5,747 nt of DNA, from positions 1 to 5,747 of the forward strand of contig JAQSXD010000262.1 of NCBI GenBank assembly GCA_029266295.1, in the 5' to 3' direction. A program made the position numbers and the translations under genes. Origin of the DNA: Bacillota bacterium. Its GTDB lineage: Bacteria; Bacillota; Clostridia; Peptostreptococcales; Anaerovoracaceae. The notes below the pieces were generated by a model. It was not told the origin of the DNA, did no database searches, and worked only from the letters and a program-made list of their open reading frames with translations. This document shows, one piece after another, positions 1 to 4,925 of the stretch; the stretch's first letter is position 1, and every line of letters starts with the position of its first letter.

Positions 1-330
1 CGATTTAACGGCAGCAGCTTTTGCAGTATCAATCACCTTTCCGCCGCCAAGACCGATGACCAAGTCAATATCCGACTTTTGGATTTCTTGAATGACTCGA
101 TCAATTTCTTTGTGCGAACATTCGCCGCTAAATGTCATCTCGAACACGTCAAATCCTGCCAGAGCGAGATCTGGAAAATAAGGTGCCGCCTTGCTCCATG
201 ACTTGAGTCCGTGAAGAATAAGGATTCGAGCGGCTGACAGTGACTTGAGAAACTTCGGCAGGTAGTCATAGGCGCCTTTTTCAGAGAGATATTGCTGAGG
301 TCCAACTCTGGAAACTACATGAAAAGACAT
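1..330 (-). CDS. Iron-containing alcohol dehydrogenase, GldA-like (N-terminal part, cut by window edge)
   Basis: The first 110 residues of a dehydrogenase are visible; the frame is open to the left edge, so most of the protein (the family is usually about 350-390 residues) lies outside. The nucleotide-binding half carries the glycine-rich motif GLGGGKVIDTAKA at residues 93-105, which is typical of the glycerol dehydrogenase branch of the iron-containing alcohol dehydrogenases. The metal-binding histidines lie in the missing C-terminal half, so metal dependence cannot be checked. The ATG at 330 has an AAAGGAG ribosome binding site 9 nt upstream; an ATG 5 nt earlier runs straight into a stop. 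It is the fourth gene after the SAM riboswitch, 45 nt behind the short-chain dehydrogenase. The substrate is not readable from the sequence. Glycerol or another polyol is the default family guess, but the context allows a 2-hydroxy acid or aldehyde linked to methionine. The family call is firm, the function is not. Confidence 0.88.
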   Translation of the reverse strand, partial: MSFHVVSRVGPQQYLSEKGAYDYLPKFLKSLSAARILILHGLKSWSKAAPYFPDLALAGFDVFEMTFSGECSHKEIDRVIQEIQKSDIDLVIGLGGGKVIDTAKAAAVKS

Positions 331-375
331 TACATTGAACTCCTTTAATGGCAGAATGAAAAAAAATGCCTGCCT

Positions 376-1146
376 TTAATTCATGGTCATACCGCCTGTC
401 ACATTAATCGCCTGACCGGTCATATATGAAGACAGCGGACTGGCCAGAAACAGAGCAACATTCGCTACATCGGACGGGAGGGCCGTTCGCCCCAGCGGTA
501 CTTGTGAACAGTCTTCTTGGTAGATCTCTTCCGGCGTCATGTTTCTAAGTTTGGCGCCGTCAATCCGTTCCCTATGCTTCATACTCGTTTCAATAATGCC
601 GGGACAGATCGCATTGACCAGAATCTGCTGAGGCGCTAATTCGATAGCCATAACCTTCGTAAATCCGAGCACCGCGTGCTTTGAGGAGCAATAATTTCCC
701 ATACAACGGTACCCATTTTTTCCAGCCTGAGAAGCAATATTAATGATCCGCCCTTTTATTCCCTTTTCCTGCATCTGACGGGCAACTGCCTGTGATACGA
801 GAAAAGTTCCTTTGGCGTTGACCTCCATGACTCGGTCCCAATCTTCTTCCTTAATGTCAACAGCATAATCCATCGTTGAGATCCCTGCGCTGTTTACGAG
901 AATACTAATAGGACCCAGCAGATCAACCGCCGACTTCACTGCCTGCGCAACATCCTTTTTATCCGTTACATCCAGCTTGAGATGAACCAGGCGATCTGAT
1001 TTCTGCTCCACCTTTTCGCTAAAAGCGACATCAGCCACAGCTACTCCGGCACCAGCTTCAAGAAATAATTCAGCAATTCCCTGGCCGATCCCCGAGCTGC
1101 CTCCAGTAATGAGTACATTTTTATCTGTTAAATCGATCGTTATCAT
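376..1146 (-). CDS. Short-chain dehydrogenase/reductase (SDR), classical type, probably NAD(H)-dependent
   Basis: This is a complete 256-residue classical SDR, the usual length for the family. The cofactor motif TGGSSGIG is at residues 14-21 and the NNAG-type motif appears as NSAG at 85-88. The catalytic tetrad is intact: Asn110, Ser139, Tyr152 and Lys156 (YCSSK), with the PG turn at 182-183. Asp39 at the end of the second beta strand (VAVAD) favours NAD over NADP by the usual family rule. Annotation engines would probably call it 3-oxoacyl-ACP reductase (FabG-like) or a polyol dehydrogenase. A stand-alone fatty-acid role is unlikely here because the neighbours are methionine-related and no fatty-acid genes are near. 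The ATG at 1146 is the only reasonable start; its AGGAG site lies 14 nt upstream, longer than ideal, and an in-frame stop lies just above. It starts 22 nt after the aminotransferase gene and is read as operonic. The substrate is unknown; oxidation of a secondary alcohol or 2-hydroxy acid is a possibility. Confidence 0.93.
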   Translation of the reverse strand: MITIDLTDKNVLITGGSSGIGQGIAELFLEAGAGVAVADVAFSEKVEQKSDRLVHLKLDVTDKKDVAQAVKSAVDLLGPISILVNSAGISTMDYAVDIKEEDWDRVMEVNAKGTFLVSQAVARQMQEKGIKGRIINIASQAGKNGYRCMGNYCSSKHAVLGFTKVMAIELAPQQILVNAICPGIIETSMKHRERIDGAKLRNMTPEEIYQEDCSQVPLGRTALPSDVANVALFLASPLSSYMTGQAINVTGGMTMN

Positions 1147-1168
1147 TTTTCGCTTTCAATCTCCTAAC

Positions 1169-2344
1169 CTATTTGAATAAGTGCAGCGCCTCAATACGCT
1201 TAACAGCCTCCGCCAGCACTTCTTCACTGTTTACCAAACTGATTCTGATAAAGGGATCGCCTTTTTCCCCGAATCCAATTCCTGGCGCAACAACAATATG
1301 CGCTTCCTGAAATAACAGTTCTGAAAAAGACTGGCTGTCATAGCTTTCAGGCACCTTCAGCCAAGCGAAAAACGTGCCGGGAGGGGAAGCAACCTTCCAG
1401 CCAATACGCCTTAACCCATCAATGAACACGTCTCGTCTTCGCTGATAGATATGCACGAGATCAGTCGCACATTTCTGCGATGATTGCAGTGCACAAGCTG
1501 CAGCGTCTTGAATGGCACCAAACACCGTACTGTAGGCATGCGTGTGAAATTTGTTCAAAGCCTTTATAATTGAGGCATTTCCCACTGCAAAGCCAAATCG
1601 CCATCCTGCCATATTATACGTTTTCGACAGAGTATACACTTCGACTGCAACGCTTTTCGCATGTTCTGTTTGTAGAATACTCAACGGCTTATTATGGTCA
1701 TATCCGAGCGAAGCATAAGCAAAATCATTAATGACCGGAAGACGATGTTCTCTAGCAAAATCAATCGTTCTTTGAAAAAAATCCTTGGTTGCTAGCGCTC
1801 CAGTAGGATTATTCGGATAATTGAGCATCACAAGCCGCGCCTTTTTCAATACATCCCCTGGGATGCATCGATAATCCGGAAGAAATTGATTCGACTCCTC
1901 TAGCGGCATGGCATAGGTTTCTGCCTGTGACAGAGTGGCCGAAGAATAATAGATCGGATAGCAAGGATCCGTAATCAACATATAATCGCCAGGATTAAGC
2001 AGTACTTGCGGGATTCCGGTAATACCGATATGAGATCCGTGAAAGATAGCAACTTCGTTGACCGGATCTAGTAGCACCCCATACTTTTTTTTATAAAAGT
2101 CGGTAATCGCCAATCTCACGTTTTCCTTACCGAGGAAAGGTGGATAAGCATGATTTTCCGGTTGATCCGCGGCTGCCTTGAGGGAGGCAACAATATGCTC
2201 AGGCGTCGGCAGATCCGGATTTCCCTTGGAAAGGTTGATAAACGGCAACCCTGTTTGTTCCGATTCAGCCAATTTATTGTCCAACTGATCAAAAAAATTA
2301 ACAGGAAGCTTCCGGGCACGTTCAGAAGGCTGAAAATAAACCAA
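1169..2344 (-). CDS. Class I/II PLP-dependent aminotransferase, MtnE/YkrV-like
   Basis: This is a complete 391-residue fold-type I aminotransferase. Key residues are visible: the PLP-binding lysine Lys241 in SKTYNMAGWRFGF, the NYPNNPTG motif at 175-182 containing the cofactor-contacting Asn179, Asp207 with Tyr210 (INDFAY), Arg249, and the carboxylate-binding Arg367 in FIRISL. From memory of the family, the sequence resembles Bacillus MtnE (YkrV), which transaminates 4-methylthio-2-oxobutyrate to methionine in the last step of methionine salvage. LL-diaminopimelate aminotransferase-like and alanine/aspartate enzymes are the alternatives. The start is TTG at 2344: an AGGGGG site sits 7 nt upstream, an in-frame stop lies just above, and the next in-frame Met is at residue 122, far inside the domain. 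The gene begins 27 nt after the methionine sulfoxide reductase gene, under the same SAM riboswitch. This makes a methionine-forming transamination plausible. The fold is certain and the substrate is inferred. Confidence 0.93.
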   Translation of the reverse strand: MVYFQPSERARKLPVNFFDQLDNKLAESEQTGLPFINLSKGNPDLPTPEHIVASLKAAADQPENHAYPPFLGKENVRLAITDFYKKKYGVLLDPVNEVAIFHGSHIGITGIPQVLLNPGDYMLITDPCYPIYYSSATLSQAETYAMPLEESNQFLPDYRCIPGDVLKKARLVMLNYPNNPTGALATKDFFQRTIDFAREHRLPVINDFAYASLGYDHNKPLSILQTEHAKSVAVEVYTLSKTYNMAGWRFGFAVGNASIIKALNKFHTHAYSTVFGAIQDAAACALQSSQKCATDLVHIYQRRRDVFIDGLRRIGWKVASPPGTFFAWLKVPESYDSQSFSELLFQEAHIVVAPGIGFGEKGDPFIRISLVNSEEVLAEAVKRIEALHLFK

Positions 2345-2371
2345 ATCGTATCCCCCTTAGATCATCCAACA

Positions 2372-2857
2372 CTAACTCCTATCTTCTTTCTTAATTCCAA
2401 AAACCAATGGTGCGAGCTGCTCAAGATATACGGCATCTACGGCATCAAAATGATTGAATAACGGGCTGTCTAAATCCAGAACACCAAAGAATCGATCACT
2501 CTTCGGCCAAAAAACAGGGACGACAATCTCTGAATTTGAACGTGCATCACAGGTGATATGCCCAGGGAACTGATGAACGTCAGGGACGATTTCCGTTTTC
2601 TTCGTAAAGGCCACCTTTCCGCAAACGCCTTTTTGAAGTGGAATATGCATACAAGCAACCCTGCCTTGAAACGGTCCTAAAATTAATTCATCGTTTTTCC
2701 AACGATAAAATGTTGTTCCATTCAACCCGGGCACTTTCTCGAAAATAAGAGACACCATATTGCTCATATTCGCGACTAAATCAAATTCCTGATCAAACAA
2801 GGCTCGCAACTGTTGGTTCAAATCAGAATATATTTTCTCTTTATCCATGGCAATCAT
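2372..2857 (-). CDS. msrC: Free methionine-(R)-sulfoxide reductase (fRMsr), GAF-domain type
   Basis: This 161-residue single GAF-domain protein belongs to the family of E. coli YebR/MsrC and B. subtilis YtsP. The family reduces free L-methionine-(R)-sulfoxide to methionine in the cytoplasm, with electrons normally from thioredoxin. All three family cysteines are present: Cys69 (VACMHIP), Cys79 (KGVCGKVA) and Cys103 (FPGHITCDARS). The diagnostic block DVHQFPGHITCD at 93-104 and SEIVVP at 109-114 is intact, as are the acidic residues that bind substrate in characterised members (Glu110, Asp128, Asp130). It is therefore probably catalytic and not a mere ligand-binding GAF domain. The ATG at 2857 is preferred because GGAGG lies 9 nt upstream; the in-frame ATG at 2848 would be 18 nt away. 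It is the first gene behind the SAM riboswitch, about 165 nt after its terminator, so expression is expected when SAM is scarce. Placement of this reductase at the head of an S-box operon ties the group to methionine supply. Confidence 0.95.
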   Translation of the reverse strand: MIAMDKEKIYSDLNQQLRALFDQEFDLVANMSNMVSLIFEKVPGLNGTTFYRWKNDELILGPFQGRVACMHIPLQKGVCGKVAFTKKTEIVPDVHQFPGHITCDARSNSEIVVPVFWPKSDRFFGVLDLDSPLFNHFDAVDAVYLEQLAPLVFGIKKEDRS

Positions 2858-3021
2858 CTCATCTGTCCTCCGAATAAAAACTATGAGGAAGCAGATGTGA
2901 TCTCCTCTCTTATTGACTCATCGTTATTCATATACGTAATTCTCATGTGTTAACTTGGAATTATGTATCATTTTTATTTTGTGTACGAATAAAATACTTT
3001 CTCTAATGCATCACCTCTAAA
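2858..3021 (-). other. Leader between the riboswitch terminator and the first gene
   Basis: This stretch of about 164 bases would be transcribed only on read-through of the S-box terminator. It ends with the GGAGG ribosome binding site of the reductase gene at about 2867-2871. It is A/T-rich and I see no strong second promoter or terminator. It holds tiny open frames, for example 2881-2931 on the minus strand (16 residues, MNNDESIREEITSASS) and an unstarted fragment reading DALEKVFYSYTK. None has a good ribosome binding site, so I do not call them genes. They could be remnants of an older gene or chance. Confidence 0.5.
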
Positions 3022-3057
3022 TAAAAAAATTGCCTTCTTTGAAATAAGAAGACAATT
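3022..3057 (-). terminator. Intrinsic terminator of the SAM riboswitch
   Basis: Reading the minus strand, AATTGTCTTCTT (3057-3046) pairs with AAGAAGGCAATT (3039-3028) to give a 12-bp stem with one G-U pair and a 6-nt loop. Seven T residues (3029-3023) run from the end of the stem. This is a textbook Rho-independent terminator placed directly downstream of the S-box aptamer. It should form when SAM stabilises the aptamer and so switch off the downstream operon. Confidence 0.92.
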
Positions 3058-3100
3058 GATACTTACGCTCATAATTAATTGAGTTAATTGTTCCCCTATC
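3043..3100 (-). promoter_or_regulatory. Antiterminator of the SAM riboswitch (alternative fold)
   Basis: The 3' strand of aptamer helix P1 and the bases after it, GATAGGGGAACAATT (minus strand 3100-3086), can pair with AATTGTCTTCTTATT (3057-3043). I count 10 Watson-Crick pairs, 4 G-U pairs and one A/C mismatch. This helix uses the P1 3' strand and the 5' half of the terminator, so it excludes both. That is the standard S-box logic: without SAM the antiterminator forms and transcription continues; with SAM, P1 forms and the terminator is released. The pairing was worked out by eye, without an energy calculation. Confidence 0.8.
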
Positions 3101-3193
3101 TCTCAGAATAAATCTGCAGGAATTAACACCATGCGACGAATCGCTGGTTGTTGGGTTTCATTGGGCCAGTCCCTCCACCACTCTTGATAAGAA
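3093..3193 (-). ncRNA. SAM-I (S-box) riboswitch aptamer
   Basis: The minus strand carries the S-box signature in order. P1 5' strand TTCTTATC (3193-3186) is followed by AAGAG, then GGTGGAGGGACTGGCCC, ATGAAACCC and CAACC forming P2 with its kink-turn. P3 is GCGA-TTCG-TCGC (3144-3133), followed by the core segment ATGGTGTTAATTCCTG. P4 is CAGA with TCTG around a 5-nt loop, then GAGAGATAGGGG closes P1 (3100-3093). These elements match the SAM-I riboswitch family, which binds S-adenosylmethionine and shuts off methionine and sulfur genes when SAM is plentiful. One usually conserved base differs: the GCAACC segment reads ACAACC at 3151. The expression platform directly downstream is complete. The regulated genes are the reductase, aminotransferase, SDR and iron alcohol dehydrogenase that follow on the same strand. 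Confidence 0.96.
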
Positions 3194-3398
3194 GATGACT
3201 ATTAAATTATCAAAGTAATACTATGTGGATTATTGTATATGATATCAAACACAACTGCAACACTTTTTTATTCTTAAATTTACACTTTAAGTACAATACA
3301 AAAAAAGTTAATAATACAGGAAAGGCCAATATTGAACTTCTTTCATAGTGTCGTTTTTTAAAACACTTCATGAATGCCCTTTCACAAATCAATCGGTA
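3194..3398. other. A/T-rich spacer between the two transcription units
   Basis: This gap follows the adenosyltransferase stop codon and contains the S-box operon promoter at its distal end. I see no convincing terminator for the upstream unit: the only inverted repeats are short (AGTGT with ACACT, and TTCATGAA). A 60-codon minus-strand frame (3210-3392, TTG start, or 53 codons from the ATG at 3371) encodes a basic start and hydrophobic stretches, but it runs across the promoter and is poor in coding character. I treat it as chance. Confidence 0.5.
3232..3260 (-). promoter_or_regulatory. Sigma-A-type promoter for the S-box operon
   Basis: On the minus strand, TTGCAG (3260-3255) and TACAAT (3237-3232, within ATATACAAT) are separated by exactly 17 bp. 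The -10 box is good; the -35 box matches only the TTG half of the consensus. Initiation would fall near 3225, about 30 nt before P1 of the riboswitch, which is where an S-box leader should begin. A moderately strong promoter is typical when control is exercised by the leader RNA. Confidence 0.7.
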
Positions 3399-3947
3399 TT
3401 ATTTTCTATCATTGTCATAGAAAACATCATCGATATTGTTTAACACGTTGGCATATCTTGCCGCGGCAAAGAAATAGTCAGATAATCGATTGACATATTT
3501 TAAAACTGATCCATTTATTGATGTTTCTTTTTGTAGAGCGACGATTTGCCGCTCCAGCCTTCGAGTTATCGTGCGTGCAACGTGTAGTACAGCCGCCACG
3601 CGACTGCCGCCTGGGAGAATAAATTGCCTGATTTCCGGAGAACGGGCGCTGTAAAAATCAATCCTCTGCTCGAGCCATTCCACGTGTTTTTCATTAAAAA
3701 TGTAGGCAGGATGATTAGAAGGCGTTGCTAGGTCATGTCCAGCGTCAAATAAGCATTGCTGGATTTCCTGCAATTCATTGATAAAGAGAGCTTCCCGATC
3801 GCTGCAACACGTAATGGTATAGCCCAGCCAGGCGTTCAATTCGTCCATAGTCCCGTAAGCTATAACTTGCTTGTCATCTTTTGAAACCTTGCTGCCACCA
3901 ATCAATTGAGTGCTCCCCTGATCTCCACGCTTCGTATATAGCTTCAT
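3399..3947 (-). CDS. pduO: PduO-type cob(I)alamin adenosyltransferase
   Basis: The product is a 182-residue PduO-family ATP:cob(I)alamin adenosyltransferase, which transfers the 5'-deoxyadenosyl group of ATP to reduced cobalamin to make adenosylcobalamin. The N-terminal ATP-binding motif TKRGDQGST is at residues 5-13, MDELNAWLG at 34-42 (with the conserved Asp35), FILPGGS at 109-115 and ARTITRRLER at 124-133, all expected for this family. Length is normal for the single-domain form. The ATG at 3947 is chosen because AAGGAG lies 9 nt upstream and translation opens directly with the conserved MKLYTKRGD. An upstream TTG at 4019 would add 24 non-conserved residues overlapping the tandem repeats and is rejected. 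It follows eutB and eutC, whose product needs adenosylcobalamin, so it most likely supplies or repairs that cofactor. EutT is the usual enterobacterial partner; here a PduO-type enzyme takes that place. Confidence 0.95.
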   Translation of the reverse strand: MKLYTKRGDQGSTQLIGGSKVSKDDKQVIAYGTMDELNAWLGYTITCCSDREALFINELQEIQQCLFDAGHDLATPSNHPAYIFNEKHVEWLEQRIDFYSARSPEIRQFILPGGSRVAAVLHVARTITRRLERQIVALQKETSINGSVLKYVNRLSDYFFAAARYANVLNNIDDVFYDNDRK

Positions 3948-3999
3948 ACTCCGTTTCTCCTTCCCTTTCAACAAATTACGTCTGAGCAGATTAGGTAAT

Positions 4000-4093
4000 G
4001 ACCGAATTATCTTCTGCAACGGCCGGATTATTCGCGATAACGACCGAATTATTCAGAACGACGACCGGAATATCGTGAACAACGACCGAATTG
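4000..4093. repeat. Five tandem imperfect repeats with a 21-bp period
   Basis: Four full units begin at 4000, 4021, 4042 and 4063, and a partial fifth unit of about 10 bases begins at 4084. On the plus strand each opens with GACCGAATTAT or a close variant (GGCCGGATTAT, GACCGAATTAT, GACCGGAATAT, GACCGAATTGC). The middle of each unit is variable and the full units end in AC. The array fills the gap between the eutC stop and the ribosome binding site of the adenosyltransferase. The period equals seven codons, but the frame has a stop at either end and no start, so it is not a gene. The period also equals two DNA helical turns. Its role is unknown. Confidence 0.88.
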
Positions 4094-4097
4094 CTTT

Positions 4098-4892
4098 TTA
4101 ATTACCGTTTTCAACCGCTTTTAAATCAAGCCCTGACTTTTTATAGGTCAGCATTTTGTAAAGAAGTTCACTAATGTATGCGCCTGCTTCGACCGGGGGT
4201 ATTCCCTGCGCATGAATATTCGACACGACTGTCCGCCTCATCTCAGGCATTCCCATGGTTGGTCGATAAGCGATATAGGCACTCATTGATTGAGCGGTCG
4301 CCAATCCCGGCCGTTCACCGATCAACATGCATACAACATCAGCATCGGTGAGTTCGCCGACCTGGTCCATCACGCCTACCCGGCAATATTTGACAAAGAT
4401 ATGCTTTTCACAGTCTAGACCATAGTAATTTAATCCCTGCTTAATCGAAGGGATGATTTCCTTGATATTCGCTTCAATAGCTGCAGAACTTAAACCATCA
4501 CCGACGACAAGCTGGATTTTCGGGTGACCGGTAATTTGTTGCTTAATTTTCGCCTCATTCTCTTTTGAAAAACGACGGCCTAAATCCGGACGTGTCAGGT
4601 ACTCATCCTTTGACTGGCAGAACGTTTGGATCGCAATAAATTGCATTTCTTTTATCAGCTCTGGATTGACATAGGAAAAAACAGAGTCCTGAGCTGCTGC
4701 ATGGTCTGCTCTGAATCTCAGGATCGACTGTGTTTTATATCTTGGCCCGCAGCGCCAGAGCCCAAGCCGCGCAGGCGTGAAGGATTTCATTTTTAGGTAA
4801 CCCTCGTAATTATTCGGATTGGGGACTAGAAGCTGCTCTCTCATATTGATTTGAGAAATATCACTTAGTATCTGCTCATTTTCTTTTTCCAT
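4098..4892 (-). CDS. eutC: Ethanolamine ammonia-lyase small subunit EutC
   Basis: This is the light subunit of adenosylcobalamin-dependent ethanolamine ammonia-lyase, which with EutB splits ethanolamine into acetaldehyde and ammonia. It is about 264 residues, somewhat shorter than the 295 of E. coli EutC, the difference lying mainly in the poorly conserved N-terminus. Family blocks are clear: ARLGLWRCGPR at 41-51, LRFRADHAAAQD at 58-69, YLTRPDLGRR at 98-107, VGDGLSSAAI at 130-139, IGERPGL at 191-197, SNIH at 224-227 and PPVEAG at 232-237. Two in-frame ATGs are close together. The one at 4901 directly abuts the GAGGAG site with no spacer, while the one at 4892 has a 9-nt spacer; I take 4892, so the other choice would add three residues. 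It follows eutB by about 33 nt and precedes the 21-bp repeats and the adenosyltransferase. Confidence 0.96.
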   Translation of the reverse strand: MEKENEQILSDISQINMREQLLVPNPNNYEGYLKMKSFTPARLGLWRCGPRYKTQSILRFRADHAAAQDSVFSYVNPELIKEMQFIAIQTFCQSKDEYLTRPDLGRRFSKENEAKIKQQITGHPKIQLVVGDGLSSAAIEANIKEIIPSIKQGLNYYGLDCEKHIFVKYCRVGVMDQVGELTDADVVCMLIGERPGLATAQSMSAYIAYRPTMGMPEMRRTVVSNIHAQGIPPVEAGAYISELLYKMLTYKKSGLDLKAVENGN

Positions 4893-4925
4893 ATGATTCA
4901 TCTCCTCGGCATTTGAGAAAAAATT

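Noticed and set aside
350..374. An inverted repeat (GGCAG with CTGCC) between the SDR and the iron alcohol dehydrogenase genes, considered as a terminator.
   Set aside because: The stem is only 5 bp with a 15-nt loop and the T run is inside the loop, not after the stem, so it does not fit an intrinsic terminator.
2116..2319. A 67-codon minus-strand frame inside the aminotransferase gene.
   Set aside because: It lies wholly within the well-supported aminotransferase in another frame.
2150..2461. A 103-codon plus-strand frame antisense to the aminotransferase and reductase genes.
   Set aside because: It is the shadow of two strongly supported genes on the other strand, with no recognisable domain.
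2470..2658. A 62-codon minus-strand frame inside the methionine sulfoxide reductase gene.
   Set aside because: It overlaps the conserved GAF core in another frame and has no family features.
3210..3392. A 60-codon minus-strand frame with hydrophobic stretches after the adenosyltransferase gene.
   Set aside because: It starts with TTG (or ATG at 3371 with a weak site), is A/T-biased, and runs through the promoter of the S-box operon. The hydrophobic look is what A/T-rich DNA gives by chance.
3948..4019. An N-terminal extension of the adenosyltransferase from a TTG at 4019.
   Set aside because: The added residues are basic and non-conserved and overlap the 21-bp repeats; the ATG at 3947 has a good ribosome binding site and begins at the conserved family start.
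4000..4093. The tandem repeats considered as a CRISPR array or a heptapeptide-repeat gene.
   Set aside because: A 21-bp period with an 11-base core is too short for CRISPR repeats and spacers, and the in-register frame has a stop at either end and no start codon.
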